From assembly GCA_026122225.1 (NCBI GenBank), contig JANEZZ010002360.1, positions 434,001 to 498,000 of the forward strand: a stretch of DNA of 64,000 bases, in the 5' to 3' direction. This stretch comes from Heloderma charlesbogerti (lineage: Eukaryota; Chordata; Lepidosauria; Squamata; Helodermatidae). The first letter of the stretch is position 1, and every line of letters starts with the position of its first letter. A program made the position numbers and the translations under genes. Of this stretch, positions 1 to 13,000 are shown in pieces. The notes beneath the pieces were generated by a model. The model searched no databases and was not told the origin of the DNA. It saw only the letters and a program-made list of their open reading frames with translations.

Positions 1-244
1 ACTCTAATGTAAGTTCATGTAGCTCCAGTTTAGATTGGGACCACTGCTCTCTGGAAGGGGACATCTGAATCTGATGGGGCAACTTCAGCACTAGAGAGCC
101 GCCCAGCAAGAGCAGCGGAAACCCCTGCCACTCCTTGCAATCTCACTAGTGCTGCTGCCATCTTCCCTCACCCCTTGTCAGTGTCCTCCATCCCATGTGC
201 ATGAAATTGAGAAAGGACACCAAAGAGTGTCCAGAACACGTTCG

Positions 245-246
<2 letters not shown>

Positions 247-298
<52 letters not shown>
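247..298. repeat. (TA)n microsatellite
   Basis: About 26 TA units without interruption. Confidence 0.95.
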
Positions 299-300
<2 letters not shown>

Positions 301-308
301 GTGCAGGA

Positions 309-552
309 GAGAATGTCTGCTGCTATGAAATCTGCATATTTCCTCCTCCGATTCACTGCTGTGCCTTGAAAAGTGCACAATTTCCCCCTCCGTTTTACTG
401 CTGTGCCTTGAAATTTGCACAATTTCCCCCTCCGTTTTACTGCTGTGCCTTGAAATTTGTGCAATTTCCCCCTCCGTTTTACTGCTGTGCGTTGAAATTT
501 GTGCAATTTCCCCCTCCATTTTACTGTTTTGCCATGACAGTTGCATATGTTT
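309..552. repeat. 42-bp minisatellite
   Basis: Unit starts at 351, 393, 435, 477 and 519; first and last copies are degenerate. Contains CTGCTGTGCCTTGAAATTTG and AATTTCCCCCTCCG. Because 42 is a multiple of 3, several frames stay open by chance; no gene is implied. Confidence 0.9.
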
Positions 553-1298
553 AGCTACCCTGCTGAATGCTCTGTAACCCATACGTATATGTGAGACCAG
601 TGGAGGGAGTGACCAGCACGAAAGCAGCTGGTAGCTGCAGGAGAGAAGGAACCTTGCTTCAGTGTAACATGAAGCAGCCTTTTTAAAAAAATGGGGGGCT
701 AGCAAGGGAACCCTGAAATGGAGTGTGAAATTGACAAGGACATTGACAAGAGGGGGATATCTGTATGCTTGGCTAAATAGCAGACAGGCGCTCTTACGCA
801 AGAGTGCAAGACACACACAGGCCCAAAAGTAGGAAGAAAGTTTGCAATTGCATTAGCATGTTCATAAGGGCTGAGAAAATGAATTCTGATGCGGGGGGGG
901 GGGAGTCCTTGGGAGCTAGAACCCCAGCCGACCAATTGCAGAAAGGGTGCTGATGAAGGGACCGAGGAAATGAGGAATTTTTCCACAAATGCGCCAAATG
1001 GGATACATGCTGGAGCCAGAAGGAGGACTGAGGGGGAATGATGGGGGAAACAACAAGTCCTGGCAAGCCACAGAGCACCCAATCATCTGTTGGGTTAGCA
1101 ATCTGAGGTGGATTATTTGCATGGTGGCCTAGAGTGATGTGTGAACCTGCCCTCTGTCTTGCTTTAAGCACCCCATTCCTAGGGAAGAGATGATTAAGAG
1201 GTGATATGATAGCCCTCTTCAAATATTTGAAAGGCTGACATACACGTTTGTGAGCAAATCTGTTTTCTCTTGCTCTGGAGGGTAGGACCTGAACCAGT

Positions 1299-1558
1299 GG
1301 GAGAGCCAGTGTGGGGTAGTGGTTAGAGTGTTGGACTGGGACTCAGGAGATCTGGGTTCTGGCCCCCACTCAGCTATGAAGTTCACTGGATGACTTTGGG
1401 CCAGTCACTGACTCTCAGCCTAACCTACATCACAGGGTTGTTGTGAGGATAAAATGGAGAGGAGGAGGAGGACCATGTAAGCCACCTTGGGTTCCTTGCA
1501 AGAGGAAAAAGGGGCAGTGGAACAGAAATGTAACAAGTAAATAATAAATAAATAAATG
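1299..1558 (+). mobile_element. tRNA-derived CORE/MIR-like SINE
   Basis: Box A-like TAGTGGTTAGAGTGTTGGAC, box B-like GGGTTCTGGCCCCC, MIR-like core (GGGCCAGTCACTGACTCTCA, ACAGGGTTGTTGTGAGGATA) and an AATAAATAAATAA tail. Confidence 0.65.
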
Positions 1559-1570
1559 ACAAGAAAGGAG

Positions 1571-2110
1571 AACATTAGGAAGAACTTCCTGGTGGAACAT
1601 TAAGAAGAACATTAGGAAGAACTTCCTGGTGGAACATTATGAAGAACATTAGGAAGAACTTCCTGGTGGAACATTAAGAAGAACATTAGGAAGAACTTTC
1701 TGGTGGAACATTAAGAAGAACATTAGGAAGAACTTCCTGGTGGAACATTAAGAAGAACATTAGGAAGAACTTCCTGGTGGAACATTAAGAAGAACATTAG
1801 GAAGAACTTCCTGGTGGAACATTAAGAAGAACATTAGGAAGAACTTCCTGGTGGAACATTAAGAAGAACATTAGGAAGAACTTCCTGGTGGAACATTAAG
1901 AAGAACATTAGGAAGAACTTCCTGGTGGAACATTAAGAAGAACATTAGGAAGAACTTCCTGGTGGAACATTAAGAAGAACATTAGGAAGAACTTCCTGGT
2001 GGAACATTAAGAAGAACATTAGGAAGAACTTCCTGGTGGAACATTAAGAAGAACATTAGGAAGAACTTCCTGGTGGAACATTAAGAAGAACATTAGGAAG
2101 AACTTCCTTC
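1571..2110. repeat. 37-bp minisatellite derived from CR1
   Basis: Fifteen starts of AACATTAGGAAGAACTTCCT spaced exactly 37 bp (1571 to 2089) with very few differences. The unit corresponds to the CR1 sequence expected just before the CR1 tail at 2107. Confidence 0.92.
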
Positions 2111-2335
2111 CTGGTGGTACAAGCTGTTTGACAGTGGAACAGTCGCACTGGCTTGGAAGGCGGTAGACTCTCCTTTGCTGGAGGTTTTTAAGCAGAGACC
2201 AGAATGGATTGTTATGGCCCCCTACCTGGGATGTTGTAGCAGCAGATTTCCTGCATCAGCAGGGGGTTGGACTAGATGGCCTTTGGGTTGCCTTACAACT
2301 CCAGGATCCTATAAACTCCAACGATTCCTATGAAC
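2107..2335 (+). mobile_element. CR1 3' end
   Basis: Classic CR1 tail: AAGCTGTTTGACAGTGGAAC, CTGGAGGTTTTTAAGCAGAG, GGGGGTTGGACTAGATGGCC, then CTCCAACGATTCCTATGAA. The 37-bp tandem array at 1571-2110 is built from sequence just upstream in the same LINE. Confidence 0.75.
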
Positions 2336-3544
2336 CAGGAACAGTCTTGGTTCCTATTTCTATTTCTGGCAAATCCTCCTCCTCCATTTTTCTTTTGGGG
2401 GAATTTGTGCAGATGTTTTTAAAGATGTTGTTCCTGTGCAACTGCTGTGTTCTTTTAGGTTTCAGCTTTCCTTCAGGTCTCCAGAAGTGAATTCTCAAAC
2501 CCTGGACAGGTGATGCATCTTGGGCTGTGCTTGAATGCTGTGGCACGGCATGGCACAGACCTAGCGCGCACGATTAGAGGGTGATTAATAAGCCACGGTG
2601 GCTTGTTAACCACCCTGCACATACCAGGGGTGGATAATTACCCTCTTGTCATGTCGTGCAAACCAGGCCAGGGCAGCTTGTTGCCGTGGTTAACAAGTGT
2701 AGTGGGATGCAGAAGACCACTGTATATCGAGAAGTGAGTGGCGCATCAGTTATCCTGCCCATGTCTACAGTGCTTGTTTGTTGAGCTGATGGGGGGTGGG
2801 TGGTAGCTATGCTAGTTCCCAGAGAATTGCTTGTTGATGCTGTGTTCAGGGCTTCCTAGATAAAGACTTTAGCAGAATGTCAAGGCCAGCGGAGAGCAGA
2901 GATGGAAGCCATCTGTGCTGGGCTGGCTGCCTGTTAATTGTTGAGGCTGGTTGTTTTCCAGTCTATAAGAACATAAAAGAATGTAGTCATGAGGCCATGT
3001 CCAGAATGGGAGGGATCAAGGCGACAGACAGGATATGATTCCCTGGGACCCTCACAATTCAGAACCTCTCAGTGGGTTGAGTTGACAGGTACCACGGGCC
3101 TTTGGAGCCATTAATCACTGCTCTTATCTGATTTGCTGACCTGATAGGAGTACAAGGATCCCAGTGACTGAAGGAACATACTGTATGATTTATGCTTTGA
3201 ATGTATTGTCTTGTTCTGTGTTGCTTTATTAGCCAATTGTAGCTAAATCAACTTCTTTCCTTCACCCATTGGTACGTTCATTGCCTCTGAATTTCCAAAA
3301 AGAACCGTTGCCTGTTGGCAAAACAACTGGCAAAACAACAAGCCACTCAGAAGCCATGGGCTGTTGTAGGGTTCTAGGCAATCATGGCAACAAGCCACCC
3401 TGGCCAGCTTCACACAGCATGGCGAGCTGGGCCACTGAGGGCAATTACGCTAGTTAGTCCCCCCTGCACATGACTGGCACACATGAGTGCGTCCATAAGC
3501 CACCATGGCTTATTTTCCCAGCCGCGATCATGCAAACTGGGCCA

Positions 3545-3715
3545 CAATGTACACAGCCCTTCTCTTTTATCCTCACCACGACCCTGCAAGGTAGGTTAAG
3601 GTGAGAGGAATGTGCCCGGCCCAAGATCACCTGGTAAGCTTTGTGACTGAGGAGGCGAGGATGGGGAGATTTAGATCGAGGTCTCCCAGCTCCAAGACTT
3701 TGTCATCTAGGTTAG
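3545..3715 (-). mobile_element. CORE/MIR-like SINE fragment, minus strand
   Basis: TTATCCTCACCACGACCCTG, AGGTAGGTTAAG, CCCAAGATCACCTGGTAAGC: the reverse complement of the core seen at 1299-1558, diverged. Confidence 0.5.
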
Positions 3716-4104
3716 GATGTGAGGGAGCCTTTTGCAAGGTGTAACAGGGCTGGGGCTCAGGCACTGATCTGTAGTGTGAGAATTAGTATTGGTGTTTATG
3801 TGTGTGGGGGGGAAGTTCACATGGGTGTCCTTACTTGCATTTGTGGAATGACAGAGCGTGTGCTCACCCCACCAAGCTGGAGAGAGAGCAGAACTGAACT
3901 GAAGCAAACACAGCTTGTCAAGTTGACCCACCAATTCCATTTCCTTGAACACATGCCTTAAATCTAAATCTGTCGCCTTTGGGCACTTCAACACACTGAG
4001 TCACTGCTGCTTTATTCGGAATGTGCGGCTCACAAAACATAGCAATTCATGTTATATCATAAGGAGTCCGCTTGTGTTATGGGCTATGCATTTATTCCTG
4101 GGTG

Positions 4105-4195
4105 GGGCGGTGGGATGTAGTTCAGGGGTAGAGCTAATGTTTTGCATGCAAAAGCCTTCAGGTTCAATCCCAGGCATCTCCCCGGAGGTTTTTTT
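4105..4195 (+). mobile_element. tRNA-derived SINE, head only
   Basis: TAGTTCAGGGGTAGAGCTAA ... GGTTCAATCCCAGGCATCTC then a T/G homopolymer run; body missing. Confidence 0.55.
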
Positions 4196-4410
4196 TTGGG
4201 GGGGGGAACCCCTTCTCTGCTCCAGACCCCAAAGATCTGCCCGCCAGTCACATTAGACCACATGGAGCTAGTTCAGCGTTCTCCAACCTGGTGCCTTCCG
4301 GATGTGTTGCTCCCGGCATCGCTCTACAACTACAACTACAACTACAACTATGTTGTAGTTCAGCACATGGCTGGGGAAGGCTGGGTTAGATGAACAAAGA
4401 GTGACTCAGG

Positions 4411-4490
4411 CCGCTTTCTATGGGTTTCCTTGGAAGTAAGTCCCACTGAGTTCGTAGGGACGCTTTAAGCACGCATAGGATCGCGTAAGT
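4411..4490. mobile_element. dispersed lizard-type repeat (GGAAGTAAGTCCCACTGAG family)
   Basis: GGAAGTAAGTCCCACTGAG and CATAGGATCGCG. Relatives at 11815-11885, 40383-40560, 55885-55972 and 58047-58280. Inverted-repeat organisation suggests a MITE. Confidence 0.45.
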
Positions 4491-4714
4491 TGCAGCCTGA
4501 CTATTATCATCTGAAGATGGCATCATTGCCCCGCGCTTTTGGAAGCCCGCCTCTTTCAACCCAGGTGCAAAAGGGGCTCGGTGCCGAGGCAAGGCACTCT
4601 GCAGATGCTCAGAGAACACAGAACATCTCACTCATTATTTTGTTGTTTCATTCTGGTTTTGTATTTTCCAGGACCTGAGGCTGAAAGCACATTTCAGGGA
4701 AGAGCCGTTAGATA

Positions 4715-4757
4715 TTGCGCGCACGAGCATGCACGCGTGCGCGCGCACACACACGGA
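4715..4757. repeat. alternating purine-pyrimidine (GC/CA) tract
   Basis: About 43 bp of nearly perfect purine-pyrimidine alternation including CGCGTGCGCGCGCAC, about 330 bp upstream of the PLAUR ATG. Such tracts can adopt Z-DNA; that is inference. Confidence 0.7.
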
Positions 4758-4779
4758 CGGATGCTGACACAAAGCGAGC

Positions 4780-5066
4780 TGTCATCACTTTCCCCCTTTA
4801 CTCCCCCCCTCTTCTTCCTGCATCAGTCACATCATTGGCTGCGTCACCCTGTGAAGTTCTGCAAAGCGGGAGTTCCTCCCCAGTTGATTCCAAGGGTGGG
4901 GCTAAAGGGGGAGAACTCTTCTTTTTTTAAGGGATAAGCAGAGAGATAAAGGTTGGCAGAGCATTCTTCCTGGGCTGAAGGGAGAAGCCGAATGAGAGAG
5001 CTAGGCAGTTTGGTGAATTAGAAACAAATTCATCCCCAGCCCAGTCTCAAGCCACAACCTGAGGAG
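4780..5066 (+). promoter_or_regulatory. probable PLAUR promoter and 5' UTR
   Basis: About 290 bp free of recognisable repeats just before the PLAUR start. It holds a reversed CCAAT box (ATTGG, 4834-4838), an AP-1/CRE-like TGCGTCA (4840-4846), a G-rich Sp1-like stretch near 4897-4913 and no convincing TATA box. AP-1 and Sp1 control of mammalian PLAUR is established; the sites here are by-eye matches only. Confidence 0.35.
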
Positions 5067-5115
5067 ATGGAATTCTTTTGGATCAGCTTCTTTCTGTCTC
5101 TGGCGGTGGCTCACG
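5067..5115 (+). CDS. PLAUR: PLAUR exon 1 (signal peptide)
   Basis: Encodes [16 protein letters not shown] plus the first base of the next codon, then a GTAAAT donor. A Met followed by a short hydrophobic core fits a signal peptide for export. The start was chosen because it is the only ATG in frame with the domain exons that opens a hydrophobic leader; the phase-1 end matches exon 2. The 5' UTR lies just upstream but its start is not visible. Confidence 0.88.
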
Positions 5116-8100
5116 GTAAATAAAACAACAACAACAAACCCTATACATGATCTTTTGCCTATAGGATGTTTGCGTGTATTCTGTGTAAGTTATACACATT
5201 AATGCAGCCTTCCCTAGTCCTGGGGGCTGCCAGATGTGTTAGACTACAACTATCATCCCCAGGCAGCAATGGCCACATTGTAACAATGATGGAGTTGTTG
5301 TCCAACACATCTGGCAGGCAGGCTGGGATTGGGAAAGGCTGCATTAAGGGTGTTCTGTTCTCTCAGCACCTCAGGGGTCTTGAGTTGTAGTGGTTGGATT
5401 GTATGTTCCAGTCGAAACCCTGGATCCCAGGTTACCTTCACAGTTCTGGAGGTTTAGTGGTCAGAATATGTATGTATGGGGAGGGGATATGTATTTATGT
5501 ATGGGACGGGGGGTGGGGACAGGTCTTAAACTTCCTTGGTTTTGTTTCCAGCATTGTTAATAGAAAAAACAAAACGGGTCTGGTGTGTGCGTGTGTGTTC
5601 AGATGATCAGCGGGGGAGCCAGGGTATGACTTTTCACACACCCTACAACCCTTACTGCAAATCATGGGCTGTAGGGTGGGTGAACACTGTGCCTGCACTC
5701 TGCGCCGGATTCAGACGACACGGCAACCCGGCTGCGAGGTGGCACAGGTAATTAAGGTAATCCCCGTCGTGCGACCAGCACGTACAGGGGAAATAATCCA
5801 CGGGGATCATCCAAACCCGGTCAGAGAGAGTGGGGTGGGGGGGTGGAAAAGAGAGAAGGTGGCAGGGAGGCAGACAAATCGCGCCCAGTCAAATTATTGT
5901 CTAGCACTGTGGTGAATTTTTCAATCTCTTTATTTTTGACCATTTATTTTGGGGAGGGGTAAAAAGAAATTGCACCCGAAAACTGTGGGGTGAGAGTTTC
6001 GGAGAAATTCCTCAGGGTGCAGAGCTTCATGGCTTATCTTAGTGTAAGGAGGTGGCTGAGTGGTTTGTTTGTGCTCTTTATTTTACCACGTTTACCCCCA
6101 TCCTGTCTTTGCAACATCCCCAGCTGCTTGACCTTTCTGAAAATCCCTGTAGACGTACTTAACCAGGACTTCTAACTTCTTACTTTAGGGTTTTCTAGCG
6201 CTGCTGCCTGCTAAGTGTCTGGAAGCTGAGTGAGGAGTTCCTTTTCTTCTTCTAAGGACTTTTAACAACCAAGCAAAAAAAAAAAAAATGCCTTGCTCAG
6301 CTTCCAGGCAGGCTGCAGCCCACTGAAAGCAGAAATGACCAGTGGGACAGAGGCAGCGCACTCATTAGCCCCTGCTTAACCCTGGCAAACAATGGGTTAA
6401 ATAACCTGTAGGTTGTCATGACTGGGAACCGGCCAGTGGAAGGATAAGAAAATTGACACTCTTTGGTAGTTTCATAAATGCATGGCTGGCTGGGGAATGC
6501 TGGGAGCTGTAGGATTTTTTTCTGTCTAATCATGCATAGGATTGCACCTAGGGATGTACGAAAGTCACTTACCTTTCGCGGATTATGTTGAGGGTGGGGG
6601 GGAGGTGTTCTGTCCCTCCCCCCGGAATCCTGGTCAAGGGGGGGAGGCACTCTGTGCCTCCCCCCTGGAATCCTCTGCAGCCGGCTGTGCTCCGCAGCAG
6701 CGCCGTGGAGCAGCCGGCCAGGCCCAGCCAGGCCAGAGCCGTCCACACCCGGATTTCCAGCCGCAGAGGGATCTGGGGGGGGGAAGAAAAAAACTCGTAT
6801 GCAAATGGCGGCGGCTACGGCAGCCGCCATTTGTGTTCCTTATTTTTGTTGTCTTAATCTATGTAAATATTTACGTAGACTAAGACGGCAAAAATAAGGG
6901 GAACGCAAATAGCGTAGCAGACGCTATTTGCGTTCCCCTTATTTTCGCCGTCTTAGTCTACGTAAATATTTACGTAGACTAAGACGGCTCAAACTAAGGA
7001 ACGCAAATGGCGGCGGCCATAGCCGCCACCATTTGTGTACGCTTTTTTTTTTTTCCACCCAGTCGTTTTAGGCTACGTAAAAACTTACGTAGCCTAAAAC
7101 ATCTGGGTAAAAAAAAAAACAACCACCATGTATGCAAATGGCGGCGGCCATAGCCGCCGCCACTTGCGTACGCTTTTTTTTTTTTTACCCCAGACATTTT
7201 AGGCTACGTAAAAACTTACGTAGCCTATCACGTCTCTGTAAAAAAAAAAACAACTGCAAATGGCAGCGGCGGCAGCCGGTCAGAAGACCAGCCGCCGCCG
7301 CCGCCACTGCAGCCACCGCTGGAGCCGGAGCCGCCCGAGAGATCTGCCACAGGTAAGTCTCGTCCTGGGGGGGATCCGCAGGGGGGCGGGGGAGCAGGCC
7401 GTTCTGCCACAGATTTCGGGGGGCCGAATGCCAGCGCATTCGGCCTCACCAAGATCCGTGGCGGAATTCTCTGCCATCCCTAATTGCACCCTAAAATGAA
7501 CAAGGGGTTGGAGCAACTCCCCTATGAGTGGCCATAACTCCGTGATAGAGTACATGCTTTGCATGCAGAAGGTCTCAGGTTCGATCCCCGGCATCTCCTG
7601 GTAGGGCTGGAAAACTTACTGCCTGTAATTTTTGGAAAGCTGCTGCCAGTCAGTGTTGACAGTACTTGGCTAGATGGACCAATGGTCTGACTCAGTATAA
7701 GGCAGCTTCCTATGTTCCTACGAGGAAAGGTTACATCTGGGATGGTTTAGCTTAGAGAAAAGGTGAGCGAGGGGAGACATGACAGAGATGTACAAAATTA
7801 TGCGTGGTGTGGAGAAAGTAGATAGGGAGACTTTTTTCTCCCTCTCTCATAGTACTAGAACCCAATGGGGCCGTCCCATAAAGCTGACTGGTGGGAGATT
7901 CATGACAGTCAAAAGGAAGTACATGTTCACACAGCACATAGTTACACTATGGAATTCACTTCCGCAAGATGTAGTGATGGCCACCAATTTTGATATCTTT
8001 CAAATGCGATTGAAGAAATTCCTGGAGGAGAAGGCTATCAATGGCTACTAGTCCTGATGGCTATGTGCTCCCTCCAGGATCAGAGGAAGTAAGCCTATGT

Positions 8101-10013
8101 ACACCAGTTGTGGGAAACACAGCTGGGAGGGTGCTATTGGACTCATGTCTTGGGGGTTTCCCACAGGCAACTGGTTGGCCACTGTGTGAACAGAATGCTA
8201 GATGAGATGGACCCTTGGTCTGATCCAGCTTGGCTTTTTTTATGTACTTAGCATGCAAGTATGAATCTGCCCCCTAGTCATTCTGGCTGCAAGGACAAAA
8301 GGATCCAACTAATCCATGCTTAGATATATGGAGGGCCTTTTCAGTAGTGGCCCCACACCTCCAGAACGAGCTTCCACTGGGAGTTCATTAGGTCCCTTCT
8401 TTGCAGACCTTCAGGAAAGTGTGAAGACCCATTTGTTTCCATTGGCTTTTTCTTGAACTGTTATTATTGAGCTGCTGCCTTTCGTTGTGCTGTCATTTAC
8501 TGTTTTAATTTGTTGTTGTACTTTTTTGTTATTTTGTTTCTTTGGCTATGTACTCTGCCTTGGGAGAGTTCCATCCTTAAAGGTGACCTAAACATAATTT
8601 TATATACATAAATATTTTTTTTTAAAAAAACAATATTTGGGATGGATTAGTCTAGCTGGAATCTTGCATATGGCAAGAGGTTGGTTAAATGGGGAGGGGA
8701 AGGCAAGACTCCTAGATTTCATGCCTCAGGGGTTACAGAATCGATTGGGTTAGGGGCGTTTTGTCAGAAGGGGGCACCAGTGTGCTCATGTGGCTGGGAA
8801 AATTTAGGGCCCGACTTCACCCATAACTCCTTTTAAGGTTTCTCCGCTGAGCTGACTGCCTGCCACTTCCTTGCTCCTTCTTAGATATGTCCAGCTGAAC
8901 AGGTAGTGAGTAAAGCGCAGGATGTGAATCGATAGCACATCTTGCAGGTGTGAAAAGAAGCGGCCAGGATTCCGTTTGAGTCAGAGCTGACCACAGGATT
9001 TCCTCTTTATAAAACTGGTATTAGATAGCATCACTGGTGCAATGAATATGGACTTGGGCACGCTCCGGGAGAGAGCGCAGGACAGGAAGGCCTGGCGTGC
9101 TATGGTCCATGGGGTCACAAAGAGTCGGACACGACTGAACGACTGAACAACAATTCATATTCTGTTCATGGAACAAATACAGAATAATTTGACAGTTGAT
9201 ATACTACTTGGTTTTGGTTCTAATCTTATGTATTTGAAGAATTTTTATAAGTGCTTCTTAGGGCTACGCCTGCACCAAGCAACATACAAATAAGACAGAG
9301 TGAGGGAAGATTCAAAGATATAATAGTCATATTAGCAAGCATACATTGACAAGCTACTCTGTAAAACACAGCCATGCTAATCTCAATCTCAGTTATAGGT
9401 AGCACTGAAGAGGAAGGCTGGTCTAAACACTTCTACAGATGAGGCAAGGCACAAGTCAATGGGGTGGGAGTTCCACAGTATTGGGGCCACCACGGAGAAG
9501 GCTCTGTCTGAGAAACACAACCCTTAATCTCAACCAACACATTGGGATTGTTACTTTATGGGAATATGACAAGGAATATCAACAACTCAGCTTTAATGAT
9601 GCAGCAATTCCTTATACTGATATTGCTAAGGCATAAACTGCATCTCTTTTAAAACAGTATTTTCAAGCGATACATTTTCTATATAAACGGAAGGGAATCC
9701 AACCATACTATCTGACAAGAGGCAACAGAATTTGAGAAATATAGCTATGGGCTACAATTTTCAGAAGCAGATTTTCCCCCTCTAAATGTCAGTATTGCTT
9801 TTATCATGTTGTTATTTCTCTAAAAAAAACTTACAAGGACTTGATACGGTATGTCCCAAAATGTATAGGAGCAAGTGGAAGTATATACATATAGACAAAT
9901 TATATTACGTTATATTTGCAGCAAGCGATCTAGGAAAAATAAGGCAGTTTCACAAAAGGATCTCAATTTGCAATAAGTTTAAGGGCCAATGTCTTTTTTC
10001 AAACCTTAAAAAC

Positions 10014-10047
<34 letters not shown>

Positions 10048-13000
10048 GGGAGGGGGGAGGCAAGCTGATTTAGCAGCACCAGAGGAGGAGGTGTTTGACC
10101 ATTTCCCCTGTGGGCCTCCAGATGTGATTGAACTTCAACGCCTATCACCCCTGGGCCCCGCTAGCTGGTTCAACCACATTTGGAGAGGCTCAAGTTCCTC
10201 GCCCCTGGCCTATGCCAGTTTTTGTGTTGAAATAACCTGTCCTCAACGCTGCTAACCTCCTCCTGGGGGGTTGGGTCGGAGAGACAGGCCCAATAACAGT
10301 ACTTGCCTTTCCTCCCACCCACCTGCTGCATCAGTAGGGCTATGAGCAGCTTCATGGGGTGATTTCAATCAGGAAAATAGTCCAGAGCCTATGAATAGCT
10401 CACTGTCCAGGAAGATGACCCAACTGCAATTCTGTGGCTCACCCCACGACCCACATGGGACAGAAGTTGCACACACAGGCAAGGCTGGTTGGTTTAAGCC
10501 CCGCCAGCTCCTGTCACCTACTATCCTTTAGTTCAACACAGGGGAAGCAACAGAAGAAGACGAAAAGGGAAACAGAGTGCAGGTGCATGCATGTATTTCA
10601 GTTATGCATGCTTAGGGTCATTGTTGTGTGGCAAACAGCTGGCAAGTTATATTTTGTTTTGTTTCTTTCTTTGTTACATTTATATCCCGCCTTTCCCTCC
10701 AAGGAGCCGAAGGCGGTGTTCAAGATCCTCCTCCTCTGTTTTATCCTCACAACAACCCTGTGAGGTAGGTAAGGCTGAGGGTCAGCGACTGACCCAAAGT
10801 CACCCAGTGAGCTTCATGGCTGATAGGAACTTGAACCCAGGTCTTCCCAGTCTAGCACTCTAACCGCTACAACACGCTGGGTGATGTGAACCAACCATGC
10901 CCTGTGTTAACCAGACAGTGTGCAGATAGCTGAGAGAGAGCAGGGAGAACTGGTTGAAGCTGGGATACAGGGGGCAGGGGGGGGGGATATAAAGGCTATC
11001 ACTGGAGCCTAGGAGAGGAGAATTCACTCCTCTGCCAAAGAAATGGCTGAGTGAGGGATTTATTTATTTCTTACATTTCTATACTGCCCCATAGCTGAAG
11101 TTCTCTGGGCGTTTTGCAAAAGTTAATTCATCAAAATACAATATACAAAGTTTAAAGTCCATTTACATAAAAGCATAAGGGACAATATAGACAAACAACA
11201 TATAACTAAAAACAGCTTTGAACTAAAAACAATTTAACCAAAAAAAAATCCAACAATAAAACAACACAGCTTAAAACAACACAGCTTAAAAACAGTATAC
11301 AAGAGACAGCAAGGAACAAGACTTGATATTGGACCTACATGTGGCAGACAGGATGTGACTTGCAGTTTTCCATACATATTCCAGCACCGTTGCTTTGCAG
11401 CTCTGGATTCCCGCACTTCATCTACTCCCAGCTGTATGAGTCAGTGAGGTCTGTCAGAACCAGCCACAAGGCAAGCAGAAGCCACAGACGGGCCCCAGAG
11501 TCATGAGTTTCTCCCCCCACCCCAGGGGCAGGACAGAGTCAGCTGGGCTGGGTATCAAGACTCCTGGGTGGCAGGAATGGGGAGTAGTGGCTAGTGGCGA
11601 GAGTGGAAATAATCATAATCGCAAAAAGTTCTTATTGACATTTTTTATGCCACGCTTTTTGCTGAAAAGCCTTCAAGGCGATGCACAACCATTTAAAGCC
11701 ATAAATCACAAGCTATTAAAAGCATGAAAACGATTCCATAATTTAAAAGGCTAAGTTATTAGAATATAAGGAACTCACATTTACATATAAGCAACAGAAA
11801 GACAGACTCAGAAGCCAATCCAAGCGTATTTATTCAGACGTGAGTCCCACTTTATTCAGTGAGACTGACTTCCAATCCAAGTGTGCATAAGTATTAAGTA
11901 AATCCCCGTGGGTGTGCTTGGAATTGCAGCTGCAGGCCGAGGACGTCGAGAGGCCTGGGTTCTGAGGTTTTGAATCCCAGAGAGAGAGAGAGACCCCCCC
12001 CCCCAAAAAAAACCCTTTGGGAGTGGAGTAATGTCTAGTGGTGAGAATAGGAACAGGGAGATGGGAACCGGCGTCCAGGATTCAAGCCCTGGTTCTGGGA
12101 AAGGACTAGAGCCCCTTCCGGTCCTAGCACCAGCACCCAGAATTCTCAGGGCTGCAGCAGGAAGCCCACCAGTGCTAATGTCTGCCTCAACCCCCCCCGC
12201 CCCTCATGAACACTGGACAGCCGAGTCAGTGAGCTGCCGTTTAAAATTTCCCACAACAAAACCTCTAGCATAATCACATCAATCCAGCATGTGGTTAGAA
12301 AAGTGAAACTGCTGATTGCAGCCCCCCGGCTGCTGCTACCAACAAAGCCCTCAGTGTGGGAGGGGCACTGAATTAAAAGGGGGACTACCAGAGGGCACTT
12401 GGCTGACCCCCCCCCAACCTGGAACTGGCTTTGTTGGAGCCCACTGGCGAGAACAGAAGTGGGGACATGGGGACCTGAGTCTCTTGGCTCTTAGTCCCAG
12501 CTCTGGGAGGTGGGCATTGCTTTGAAACAGGAGGGGTATGTGTGTGTTTTCAGGACTCCTGGGTTCTTTTCTAATTGCCAAGGCCACATGAATCATTAAT
12601 GCTAAGTACACTGTAGAGCAGATCACCTGCCGAACAGGAGCCTTTGACAGAGTGTTCGTTCTCTGGAGTCTTTCCCAGTGTCGAAAAGTGTTCCTAGGCT
12701 TGTTCCCTTCATCTGTCTTTCTGGAAGATCCCATACAATTTGATGAACGCAGCAACTTGTCAGCTCAGTTGGAGGGGGCAGGAGGTGGTCGGAGGGGGCG
12801 GGAGGCGGCAGCAGAGCACAGCAGCAGAAAACCTACTTCGCCTGTTTTTTTGTTTTGTTTTTTAAAAGCCCTGGGTTCAGTCGCGTTCTCTCCAGTTAAA
12901 GGATCTCCTAGATAGTAGGGCTGGGAAAGAGCTCCCTGTAGGGCAGGGTCAAGGCCGACCCTACCATTAGGCAGAGTGAGGCAACCACTTCAGGCAGCAG

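Noticed and set aside
178..816. 212-codon open frame on the minus strand across the TA array and 42-bp minisatellite
   Set aside because: It is open because the 42-bp unit is a multiple of three and TA repeats code Y-I repeats; composition is repeat-like and no domain is seen.
9510..10010. Possible processed pseudogene or retroelement coding remnant
   Set aside because: Short AT-rich frames in two phases gave no recognisable motif.
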